11,861 nt of DNA from an uncultured Oceanospirillaceae bacterium (GTDB taxonomy: Bacteria; Pseudomonadota; Gammaproteobacteria; Pseudomonadales; Oceanobacteraceae). The notes under the pieces are model-generated. The model was not told the origin of the DNA, made no database searches, and saw nothing but the letters and a program-made list of their open reading frames with translations. The position numbers and the translations under genes are program-made. Shown piece by piece: positions 1 to 6,355 of the stretch (its first letter is position 1; the number at the start of each line of letters is the position of its first letter). The DNA is taken from the NCBI GenBank assembly GCA_937974825.1, contig CALJVD010000047.1:1-11861 (forward strand), in the 5' to 3' direction.

Positions 1-942
1 AATGCAACGGGTAATGACCCTCTAGCGCCTATTGTTACACTTTGTGGTGGTCGTATTGGTCCATACGAAGAAGTGGGTGAGCTGACTATTATGACTGAAG
101 AGTCATTATCACCTTCGTTTAACTTAGGCTTGTTGTGGGAGCCAACCGACTGGTTTGCTCTGGGCGTGGGTTACCAAAGTGCTGCAAATGCCCATTTAAA
201 AGGGACTTATGAGCTAAACTACTCTGACGACTTTTCTAGTTTCTTTGCGCACTTCCGAGCTTCTATTGTGGGTGCGATTGCCAGTACCATGTTCTCGTTA
301 CCCACGGGTCAAAAGCAAGAAGCAGGTAATATCTCAACGGAGCTTACTTACCCTCAGCATTTACAGATTGGTACTAAATTCCGTCTTTTAGATCGCTTAC
401 AGTTAAACGTAGATGCCGGTTGGACAGACTTTGACCAGTGGGATTCATTAACCTTTGAATTTGACCGTCATGTAAACTTTTTGAGTGCAGCAAAAACCAC
501 TTCGCCAGAAATTATTACCGATACGAGCTTAAGCATGCCCATGAACTATGAAAGTGTGTGGAGCTGGGGCTTTGGTTTGGCCTATGATCTAAACTCTCGT
601 ACGCAATTACGTTTAGGTTATGAGCCGCGTGAAACTTCAATTCCGAAGGATGCACGCAGTGTTCAAGCACCACTAGGTTTTGCAACCATGTACAGTGTGG
701 GTGTAGGCTATCAGTGGGATTTAGATACCGTGATAGACTTCTCATTAAGCTTTATGCAATCTAAAGAAGATATCTGGGCTGATCATCAGTCTGATTCGAA
801 TAACTATGAGTTTCCAAATTCCAGTGATGCGATTAACCGAAATTGTTTAACATGTTCAGTAACCAGCCCTTACCCAGGCTTAGATGTAAGCACCAAACTA
901 ACCATTGGTGCCTTGGGCTTCACATTCCGTACCAAGTTCTAA
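1..942 (+). CDS. FadL/OmpP1/TodX-family outer membrane transport protein, 5' end missing
   Basis: This is the C-terminal 313 residues of a FadL-type beta-barrel, the outer membrane channel family for long-chain fatty acids and other hydrophobic compounds. The frame is open from base 1 with no stop, so the true start lies before the window; family members are usually 400-480 residues, so roughly 100-150 are missing. Visible hallmarks are alternating amphipathic strands (for example NLGLLWEPTDWFALGVGYQS and LQLNVDAGWTDFDQW), the late segment LRLGYEPRETSIP, and a final strand ending in phenylalanine (GFTFRTKF), the usual barrel-assembly signal. There is one cysteine near the window start (residue 15) and a CLTC pair near residue 282, which could form a loop disulfide. 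It is probably first or early in an operon with the two plus-strand genes that follow. Family assignment is firm; the substrate is not known. Confidence 0.88.
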   Translation, partial: NATGNDPLAPIVTLCGGRIGPYEEVGELTIMTEESLSPSFNLGLLWEPTDWFALGVGYQSAANAHLKGTYELNYSDDFSSFFAHFRASIVGAIASTMFSLPTGQKQEAGNISTELTYPQHLQIGTKFRLLDRLQLNVDAGWTDFDQWDSLTFEFDRHVNFLSAAKTTSPEIITDTSLSMPMNYESVWSWGFGLAYDLNSRTQLRLGYEPRETSIPKDARSVQAPLGFATMYSVGVGYQWDLDTVIDFSLSFMQSKEDIWADHQSDSNNYEFPNSSDAINRNCLTCSVTSPYPGLDVSTKLTIGALGFTFRTKF

Positions 943-1835
943 TTGTTGTTATTGCTCTTCTGCTTTCGCCTTTGGTGCTAGCAGATGGGGATTATTACAC
1001 TTGGGTCGATGAATTTGGGCGTGTGCATAATACGCCTATCCCTTCCAAAACTTCTAAAAACTTTAAAGACAGTCAAACCATATCCAACCAACAGCCTGGC
1101 AGCAAAGAGCCGCAAGAAAAGTCGGGTTTTTATACTTGGGTAGATGAGTTTGGTCGTGTGCATAATACGCCTGCGAAAGTATCACCAGTTGAAAATGCAG
1201 AGGAATACCTGACCGAAGAAGAGTTTGAGAAAAAAGCCGCTCAAGAACGAAAAGATAACCCACAGTTTTATACTTGGGTAGATGAGCAAGGCCGTATTAG
1301 AAACTCTGCCGTACCCAGTACCGAAGTGGTTGTTACTTCCTCGGAAGATACTTTCGAGCAGCAGGTAACAGACCATACGTTAGTATCACCTTTGCGTGTT
1401 AATCAAACGGTGACTAACTCAGGTTGTTGTCAAAACTATAAAGCAAACTTTAAAGATAACTTAACTAAGACTAAACCACGGGTGTTTACTAAGCCTCAGT
1501 TTAGCAATAGTTTTTATACTCAAGATGGTGGTAAGCCGGCTTGGTTCTTTAACTTGCCTAACTTTAACTTAGAAAATACTGACAAAGAGCCATTGTTACG
1601 GTTACGTTTGCGTGATACCGATCAGCCCTTAGCCTTGATCGCTTTAAACAAAGATTATCAGCCTTTGTATTATATTCATGAGCTAGAGCCACAATACTTC
1701 CCAGAAACCTGGCGTACGGTAGCAATGCATGAAACTTTAATCAGTGTGGCTGATGAAGATGTACATGCTGTTATTGTTTACTTTCCTTTAGGCGTAGAAA
1801 ATAAAGCGAACTTAGAAGTTCAGTGGCTGCCCTAA
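852..1835 (+). CDS. Periplasmic protein with three DUF4124 motifs and a possible MalM-like C-terminal domain
   Basis: The product has a hydrophobic signal-like segment (VLIVVIALLLSPLVLA, about residues 29-44) with a likely cleavage after LVLA, so it should be exported. The mature part carries three near-identical DUF4124 core motifs, YYTWVDEFGRVHNTP (48-62), FYTWVDEFGRVHNTP (93-107) and FYTWVDEQGRIRNSAVP (139-155), joined by charged linkers. The last 110 residues (LALIALNKDYQPLYYIHEL followed by HAVIVYFPLG) resemble the MalM family of periplasmic proteins; this is a recollection-level match. The start is uncertain. The only in-frame ATG is at 852 and a TTG lies at 843; both are inside the fadL-type gene, giving about 90-100 nt of overlap and an unusually long n-region, with no clear ribosome-binding site. 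An ATT at 942 overlaps the upstream stop but would be very rare. Function unknown; position suggests an envelope role with the FadL-type porin. Confidence 0.75.
   Translation: MFSNQPLPRLRCKHQTNHWCLGLHIPYQVLIVVIALLLSPLVLADGDYYTWVDEFGRVHNTPIPSKTSKNFKDSQTISNQQPGSKEPQEKSGFYTWVDEFGRVHNTPAKVSPVENAEEYLTEEEFEKKAAQERKDNPQFYTWVDEQGRIRNSAVPSTEVVVTSSEDTFEQQVTDHTLVSPLRVNQTVTNSGCCQNYKANFKDNLTKTKPRVFTKPQFSNSFYTQDGGKPAWFFNLPNFNLENTDKEPLLRLRLRDTDQPLALIALNKDYQPLYYIHELEPQYFPETWRTVAMHETLISVADEDVHAVIVYFPLGVENKANLEVQWLP
996..1310 (+). repeat. Three dispersed copies of the DUF4124 core motif
   Basis: Copies lie at 996-1037, 1131-1172 and 1269-1310. The first two match at 38 of 42 bases and all four differences are third-position and synonymous, so the peptide is unchanged. 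Copies two and three share the first 18 bases exactly (TATACTTGGGTAGATGAG) and then diverge. The pattern fits internal duplication of the domain followed by selection on the protein. Confidence 0.85.
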
Positions 1836-1851
1836 TACTTTAAGATGTCGT

Positions 1852-2706
1852 ATGAGAAAAACACGCCTTAAGTTTCAAACAGAATGCTCTGTGCAAGATG
1901 CATTTGTCTTCCAAAAAGATAACTTGCCTACCAACCCTAAACGCTTATTGTTGGTGCATGGGGCAGGGATAGGCGGTGAGCTCACTTGGTCTTTTGTTAC
2001 CCATTATCTGAATGCTTGGGATGTTATTTTAGTTCCTGATATTGCCGGTATGGGAAAAAGTCGTTTCCATTCTAATGAACAACCTAAGTTAACAGATTAC
2101 CACACCCAGCTGGATGAATTGATTGATACAGTAGCTTGGCCAACTTATGACTTTGATGTTGCCGGCTATTCGTTTGGCGGAATGCTGGTTGAATCTTGGC
2201 TTAGAGGCACCGCATTTAATAATCTGTGTTTCTTGTTAGAGCCTGCCATGCTTATTTCAGACACCAAAGAAGATTTACTGAATAAAGCTGCTGGCTATGC
2301 TGAAGTCGCCCAGATGATTCTGGCTAATCCGAATAACTCCGACGCTTATGTTCTGTTTTTAAACAGTGTTTCACCTAAGCGTAAAGATGATATAAAAAAC
2401 GAACAGCTTATTATTAAACGCTTACAAGCAAACCCTATAGGTTTTGCCCAAACTCTGTTGGCAATTACAGAAAAATTAGAGTCTGACCATAAGTATTATG
2501 TTAACTGGCGTTCACCTTGGCAGGGAGCCAGTTTTGTTGGTGAGTTAAGTTGGAGTTCAATGCATCGGCGTCATCAACAACTAGCGCAGCAGAGTGAATG
2601 TTGGTGTTATGAGGTGGTTGCCGGTGCTGATCATAGTTTGGTGTTTACTCGCCCAAGAACGATTGCAAAAGTAATGAACGAGATAAAAAACGAAGTACAA
2701 AATTAA
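1852..2706 (+). CDS. Alpha/beta-hydrolase fold protein (first of two in the window)
   Basis: A 284-residue cytoplasmic hydrolase of the alpha/beta fold; no signal peptide is seen. The oxyanion-hole region is LLLVHGAGIGG (32-42), the strand-turn DIAGMGKS follows at 63-70, and the nucleophile elbow GYSFGG gives serine 107. GADHSLV places the catalytic histidine at 261; the acid may be the glutamate in LLEPAML. This is the G-x-S-x-G arrangement of esterases, lipases and C-C hydrolases, and the sequence does not show which. It begins 16 nt after the DUF4124 gene with only a weak ribosome-binding site and ends just before a terminator, so it is the last gene of the FadL-type operon. An esterase acting on hydrophobic compounds taken up by the porin is plausible but is inference. 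Confidence 0.82.
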   Translation: MRKTRLKFQTECSVQDAFVFQKDNLPTNPKRLLLVHGAGIGGELTWSFVTHYLNAWDVILVPDIAGMGKSRFHSNEQPKLTDYHTQLDELIDTVAWPTYDFDVAGYSFGGMLVESWLRGTAFNNLCFLLEPAMLISDTKEDLLNKAAGYAEVAQMILANPNNSDAYVLFLNSVSPKRKDDIKNEQLIIKRLQANPIGFAQTLLAITEKLESDHKYYVNWRSPWQGASFVGELSWSSMHRRHQQLAQQSECWCYEVVAGADHSLVFTRPRTIAKVMNEIKNEVQN

Positions 2707-2721
2707 GCGTACGATAGAATA

Positions 2722-2751
2722 AAAAATGCCGCCTAATTAGGCGGCATTTTT
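2722..2751. terminator. Bidirectional intrinsic terminator between convergent operons
   Basis: A perfect palindrome with 12-base arms AAAAATGCCGCC and GGCGGCATTTTT around TAATTA. The GC-rich core GCCGCC/GGCGGC is flanked by A-run and T-run, so it gives a stem plus U-tract on both strands. It lies 15 nt after the hydrolase stop and 18 nt after the tmm stop on the other strand. Confidence 0.93.
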
Positions 2752-2769
2752 AGTAGAAGAGCAGCCAGT

Positions 2770-4152
2770 TTAGCTAGCAATTCCTTTCTTCTTGTTGTTT
2801 GCAAAAGAAATATTCAAAAAGTGCTCTAATGAGTCATCAAGAATTTCTAACCAAGGTTGTGGCAGTTCTGGTGCCAGTGTGTTGGTTAGAGTAGAACGAT
2901 AAGCCTTTTCTCTAAAGCCCATAATGTCTACTTTCTTATCTCTTTGCCATTGCTTAAAGATTTCACCTTGTTCTTCAACCTTAAACTCAGGGTAGTCGGT
3001 AGAGTTGTTTAGGTCGCGAATATAAGCTGCTTGGAAGTCGATTTCTTCGTCGACTGTTTCAACCGTCGAGTATTCTTTTAACCAAGCCTCTTCATCTTTT
3101 TGACGCTCTTCTAAAGACGGTAGCTGGATTTTTCCTAAGATAACATCGCGTGCGTACCACGCTTGGGCATCAAACATGTTAAAGGTGAAGTATTGGTCCT
3201 GCATACCTAAGTAAATAAGCTTAGGGTTTGGCTGCCAGAATACACCTTTATATAGGTTGGCTGGGTATAAGCAGTTATGCGTTTGCAAACGTAGTTCATC
3301 TGGTAAGAACGGGAAGTGGAACAGGTATCCCGTACACATAATGATGCCATCAAAGCGTTTGCTAGTACCGTCTGCAAAGTGGGCGACATTGCCTTCAAGG
3401 CGCTGTACCAGTGGTTTTTCTTCGATACGCTCTGGCCAATCGTAACCTAAAGGCTGGCTACGGTAGCTAATGGTAATGGATTTAGCACCGTACTTATAAC
3501 ACTGGGTACCAATATCTTCGGCTGAATAACTGCCGCCTACTAGCAGTAAATCTTGGTTTTTAAATTCTAAAGCATCACGGAAGTCGTGGGCGTGAATAAC
3601 ACGACCTGGGAAAGCTTCAAGACCTTCAATGTAAGGCATGTTAGGGGTTGAGAAGTGACCCGTTGCAACCACTACGTAGTCGTATTCGTCTGTTTCTTGC
3701 TCGCCGGTTTTGTGGTTCATAACAGTAACGGTAAACATTTCAGTTTCATCGTCGTAGGTTACCCAGCGAACAGGACACTCAAAACGGATGTACTTACGAA
3801 TGTCTTGTTGGTCTATGCGACCCATAATGTAGTCTTTTAACACTTCACGTGGTGGGTAAGACGGAATAGGTTGACCAAAGTGTTCTTCAAACGAATAGTC
3901 AGCAAACTCTAAACACTCTTTAGGCCCATTAGACCAGAGGTAGCGGTACATGCTGCCGTGAACAGGTTCACCGTTTTTATCCAAACCAGTACGCCATGTG
4001 TAGTTCCACATACCACCAATATCATTTTGTTTTTCGAAGCATACTATTTCAGGTAAGTCAGTTGCGCCTGCTTTACGAGCCGCCTCGAAAGCACGTAACT
4101 GAGCCAAACCACTTGGACCAGCACCTAAAATAGCTATTTTTTTGGTTTTCAA
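2770..4152 (-). CDS. tmm: Trimethylamine monooxygenase (bacterial flavin-containing monooxygenase)
   Basis: A 460-residue class B flavin monooxygenase that should oxidise trimethylamine to trimethylamine N-oxide with NADPH, FAD and oxygen. Visible motifs are the FAD Rossmann GAGPSG (10-15), the FMO signature FPGRVIHAHDF (181-191, F-x-G-x3-H-x3-F), the NADP Rossmann GGSYSAED (206-213) and CTGY (273-276). The block WRTGLD...GEPVHGSMYRYLWSNGPKE (53-79) and YLGMQDQYFTFNMFDAQAW (314-332) match, from memory, the marine Tmm group of Roseovarius, Ruegeria and Methylocella closely, and length agrees. Asn75 and Tyr209 correspond to residues implicated in catalysis in that group. The start is TTG, supported by AGGAG six bases upstream and by the FAD motif falling at residue 10. 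It is the last gene of the symporter operon. No TMAO demethylase or TMAO ABC transporter is in the window. Related FMOs also oxidise dimethyl sulfide or indole, so specificity is probable rather than proven. Confidence 0.9.
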   Translation of the reverse strand: MKTKKIAILGAGPSGLAQLRAFEAARKAGATDLPEIVCFEKQNDIGGMWNYTWRTGLDKNGEPVHGSMYRYLWSNGPKECLEFADYSFEEHFGQPIPSYPPREVLKDYIMGRIDQQDIRKYIRFECPVRWVTYDDETEMFTVTVMNHKTGEQETDEYDYVVVATGHFSTPNMPYIEGLEAFPGRVIHAHDFRDALEFKNQDLLLVGGSYSAEDIGTQCYKYGAKSITISYRSQPLGYDWPERIEEKPLVQRLEGNVAHFADGTSKRFDGIIMCTGYLFHFPFLPDELRLQTHNCLYPANLYKGVFWQPNPKLIYLGMQDQYFTFNMFDAQAWYARDVILGKIQLPSLEERQKDEEAWLKEYSTVETVDEEIDFQAAYIRDLNNSTDYPEFKVEEQGEIFKQWQRDKKVDIMGFREKAYRSTLTNTLAPELPQPWLEILDDSLEHFLNISFANNKKKGIAS

Positions 4153-4158
4153 TTTAAA

Positions 4159-4163
4159 CTCCT
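4159..4163 (-). promoter_or_regulatory. Ribosome-binding site fixing the TTG start of tmm
   Basis: On the minus strand AGGAG is followed by six bases (TTTAAA) and then TTG. No ATG lies in frame nearby and the FAD-binding motif requires a start at this point, so the TTG is well supported. Confidence 0.8.
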
Positions 4164-4194
4164 AATTATTTCAAAATGCAGAAAAAACGATACC

Positions 4195-4220
4195 AACCCT
4201 AGGAGCAAGCTCCTAGGTTT
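4195..4220 (-). promoter_or_regulatory. Intergenic hairpin before tmm, possible attenuator or RNA switch
   Basis: On the minus strand CCTAGGAGC and GCTCCTAGG form a perfect nine-base inverted repeat around TT; in practice the loop opens to four bases. Two further pairs form beyond one mismatch. A run of six U follows ten bases later, too far for a standard intrinsic terminator. The 3' arm contains CTCCTA, which is also complementary to the TAGGAG of the tmm ribosome-binding site 34 bases downstream. It may reduce tmm expression relative to the symporter, stabilise the processed transcript, or switch translation. The hairpin is certain; its role is inferred. Confidence 0.6.
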
Positions 4221-4264
4221 CTGCTCAATATACGAGAGGGAATAAAGCTAAAAGTGTTAGGGCT

Positions 4265-4402
4265 TTAGACTAAGCCCTTGTTGTTTTTCTTAGCTTCTTT
4301 AACGTCGCGCCATACTGCGCGACAGATGTAGAAAAGCACACCCAGTGTTAGGGCGGGCCACATCAAAATATAAAATGTATAAAAGGCTACTTTCATATCC
4401 AT
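4265..4402 (-). CDS. Small single-pass membrane protein, putative transporter small subunit
   Basis: A 45-residue ORF: a short N-terminus, one hydrophobic helix (FYTFYILMWPALTLGVLFYI, residues 7-26), then a basic cytoplasmic tail RAVWRDVKEAKKNNKG. The Y-x-L-M-W-P core followed by a charged tail is the pattern of the small proteins annotated as putative transporter small subunit beside sodium:solute symporters; I rely on memory for that link. It starts at ATG with a strong AAGGAG six to seven bases upstream and lies 27 nt after the symporter stop, so both should be made from one transcript. It probably assembles with or stabilises the symporter in the inner membrane. A second in-frame ATG is at codon 3 but is less well spaced from the ribosome-binding site. 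Confidence 0.82.
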   Translation of the reverse strand: MDMKVAFYTFYILMWPALTLGVLFYICRAVWRDVKEAKKNNKGLV

Positions 4403-4429
4403 AACTAACTCCTTATATAAAGTTCAAAA

Positions 4430-6064
4430 TTACTGGTTGTCGTAACTTTGAACTTCTTCACTAATAGTGCGGAAATCAAAGCGTGGTGCTTTACTCATTA
4501 AACTCATCACAGTACAAACGATGGTACTGACACCAAAGGCAGTTAATGACGCCATGAGTACGGTGTAATCACGCAGGAAGTCGGCTGTGTAGTACATAGA
4601 GGCAACTCCAGCCACAATAGCGAAGATGACACCTAGACGTATGCCTAAGAATGCGAATGCCATTAAGCCGATAACCACTGCAGCACCAATAGAGCTAATA
4701 AACTCAAAGAAATAAGCAATAGCGCCTGTTAGAGGAATAAGTTCGAAGCGCACTAAGCAGAACATGATCATGGCGATAACGACTGACCAAGTGAACGCTG
4801 CGTTAGTAACTTTGTCCCAGAACACACTAGCAATAACAGGGAATACAATGGCGCCCCATAAAGCACCTACGAAGACCAGCATGACTAAGATGTCTAGTGC
4901 GAAGCTCGCAAAGATAATACCGACCATGGTAGCTACTATCATGGTGACACGACCAATAAGCAGCATGCGCTTAGGATCGGGGTTGTCTTTAGCAATATTC
5001 TTACCGTAAACGTCGGCCATAATAATGGCTGATAGCGCACATAGGTCTGAGTCTGCGGTTGAAGACAGAGAGCCAATGACCAGAATAAAGAATAGGGCAA
5101 TCATAATGGGTGACAAATAAGTTGAAACAACCTGTGGAATTAAGTTGTTTGTGTCGCCATCCATAGGCTGAATGCCTGCGCTTAAAGCAAGTAAACCAAT
5201 CATCCCTAAGCCAATAACAATGGCACCGTAACCTAAGGTTGCGGTAATAAAGGTTGATTTAATGTGTTCTTTATCAACCGCGAATAAACGCTGAGAAATA
5301 GTTTGGTTACCAATAGCGTAGGCCAATACAGCAAAGAAGAACGGCGCCCCTTGCTCTAGGAATGCGGTTTTAGAGAAGAAGCTTTGTTGCTCAAGTGTTA
5401 AGCCTTCTAAACCTGTTACAAAAGCGGAAGGACCACCCATTGCAAACAGTACGGCTGGGATAATTACAACGGCGATGGCCATTAACGCAACGAGTTGTAC
5501 AAAGTCGGTAAATACGGCCGCTCTAAAACCTGACCAAAAGGTGTAAGCAAGGACACCAAAGCCTGCAATCAAGACACCTGTTTGGAACGAAAGAGGTGAG
5601 AGAACAGATACTAAAGCACCTGCTGCAGTAAAGTTAACCATTAAACTAATGGTACTTCCTAGCACGTTTGAGATAGCCAAAATTAGCTGGCTCGATGAAC
5701 CATGACGCGCATGGATTAGCTCACCTAAGGTGTGTGCTTTAGGAGCAAGTTTTCTAAAGCGCTGACCAAATGGGTAAATAAATAAAATCATCAATGCGCC
5801 CCATAGCCCGTAGTGTAGAGGGCCGGAGACACCGTAGGTGTAACCAGAGGTTGCCGCGGCGTAGAAAGAAGCTGCCCAAATCCAAGTGGCAGTCATACTG
5901 GAAGAGGCTAAACCAATACCAATACGCTCATTTGCTACCATGAAAGCGTCGGTGCTTTCTTTTTTCTTGCGTATTAATAGGGTTAGTAGATAAGTACCAC
6001 CGTAGAATGCGGCGAGCATTAACAAAACGGTCGTGGTAGAAAATTGATATAACTCTAAATCCAT
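4430..6064 (-). CDS. Sodium:solute symporter family transporter (SSS, LeuT fold)
   Basis: A 544-residue inner membrane protein with about 13-15 hydrophobic helices, the length and topology of the SSS family. Signatures are YTFWSGFRAAVFTDFVQ (about 175-191), equivalent to the family G-x-x-A-V-x-x-T-D stretch, and GSLSSTADSDLCALSAIIMA (about 332-351), which holds the serines and threonine of the conserved Na2 sodium site. The N-terminal region (TDAFMVANERIGIGLASSSM, then AASFYAAATSGYTYG) recalls the DUR3-like urea transporter branch, but substrate cannot be read from sequence. I chose ATG at 6064; a GTG sits directly before it at 6067 and the ribosome-binding site is weak for either. It heads the operon with the 45-residue partner and tmm, so a methylated amine is a reasonable guess for the cargo, by context only. 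Confidence 0.88.
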   Translation of the reverse strand: MDLELYQFSTTTVLLMLAAFYGGTYLLTLLIRKKKESTDAFMVANERIGIGLASSSMTATWIWAASFYAAATSGYTYGVSGPLHYGLWGALMILFIYPFGQRFRKLAPKAHTLGELIHARHGSSSQLILAISNVLGSTISLMVNFTAAGALVSVLSPLSFQTGVLIAGFGVLAYTFWSGFRAAVFTDFVQLVALMAIAVVIIPAVLFAMGGPSAFVTGLEGLTLEQQSFFSKTAFLEQGAPFFFAVLAYAIGNQTISQRLFAVDKEHIKSTFITATLGYGAIVIGLGMIGLLALSAGIQPMDGDTNNLIPQVVSTYLSPIMIALFFILVIGSLSSTADSDLCALSAIIMADVYGKNIAKDNPDPKRMLLIGRVTMIVATMVGIIFASFALDILVMLVFVGALWGAIVFPVIASVFWDKVTNAAFTWSVVIAMIMFCLVRFELIPLTGAIAYFFEFISSIGAAVVIGLMAFAFLGIRLGVIFAIVAGVASMYYTADFLRDYTVLMASLTAFGVSTIVCTVMSLMSKAPRFDFRTISEEVQSYDNQ

Positions 6065-6101
6065 CACTTTGTCTCTTGTCTAAATAATAAAAAATGAAGT
6101 T

Positions 6102-6119
6102 CACCATTAAGGAATGGTG
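6102..6119 (-). promoter_or_regulatory. Leader hairpin with trailing U-run before the symporter
   Basis: On the minus strand CACCATT and AATGGTG form a perfect seven-base stem with a CCTT loop. Six U follow seven bases after the stem (A-run 6089-6094 on the plus strand). It sits between the possible 27-codon ORF and the symporter start. The stem is weak and the U-run is displaced, so it is a candidate attenuator or transcript-stabilising hairpin rather than a clear terminator. Confidence 0.4.
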
Positions 6120-6150
6120 GCACCTAGAATCTTAATATTTAAAGAGATAG

Positions 6151-6234
6151 CTAAGTGAAAGGCAGGGCAATCTTAAATGACAGTGGGTCTGTATCTAAGC
6201 TTGGCGCATCGGTGCTTGTGGCTACCGTAACCAT
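6151..6234 (-). CDS. Possible 27-residue leader peptide upstream of the symporter
   Basis: An ATG-initiated ORF of 27 codons ending in TAG. It begins MVTVATSTDAPSLD and ends FKIALPFT; it is rich in threonine (five) and aspartate (three), and has no cysteine and no membrane helix. The main support is its translation signal: AGGAG nine bases before the ATG, repeated exactly ten bases further upstream, a stronger site than that of the symporter itself. The ORF stops 86 nt before the symporter ATG, with a hairpin and U-run between. It could be a leader peptide coupling translation to symporter expression, a small functional protein, or chance. I recognise no family. No run of identical codons suggests classical amino acid attenuation. 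Confidence 0.38.
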   Translation of the reverse strand: MVTVATSTDAPSLDTDPLSFKIALPFT

Positions 6235-6240
6235 GAAAAA

Positions 6241-6260
6241 ATACTCCTAAATACTCCTAA
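6241..6260 (-). repeat. Tandem 10-bp repeat duplicating a ribosome-binding sequence
   Basis: ATACTCCTAA occurs twice in direct succession; read on the minus strand each copy is TTAGGAGTAT. The copy nearer the small ORF is correctly spaced from its ATG; the other is one helical turn upstream. It could be slippage, or a repeated site for a protein or RNA. Confidence 0.7.
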
Positions 6261-6355
6261 AAGTTAAAAAGAATCCGCCTCTTACTATTTAGTGTACTAA
6301 CGAATAATTAGAGGGGCTTATAGCGATAAAGCATGGGATTATAGCTGAAATGGCT

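Noticed and set aside
978..1376. Three minus-strand ORFs of 61-66 codons
   Set aside because: They mirror the repeated DUF4124 coding sequence, lack ribosome-binding sites and show no recognisable protein features.
942..1835. ATT at 942 as the definite start of the DUF4124 gene
   Set aside because: ATT starts are extremely rare and the resulting signal peptide would lack a positive n-region; kept only as an open possibility.
3655..3840. Plus-strand ORF within tmm with a hydrophobic start
   Set aside because: It is antisense to a strongly conserved enzyme region and has no supporting translation signal.
2770..4152. Reading the flavoprotein as a Baeyer-Villiger monooxygenase
   Set aside because: The signature at residues 181-191 ends in Phe (F-x-G-x3-H-x3-F), not the Trp of Baeyer-Villiger enzymes, and the rest follows the Tmm group.
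4304..4323. Perfect 7-bp inverted repeat GTCGCGC...GCGCGAC
   Set aside because: It lies inside the 45-residue coding sequence (codons for CRAVWRD), has no U-run and is explained by codon content.
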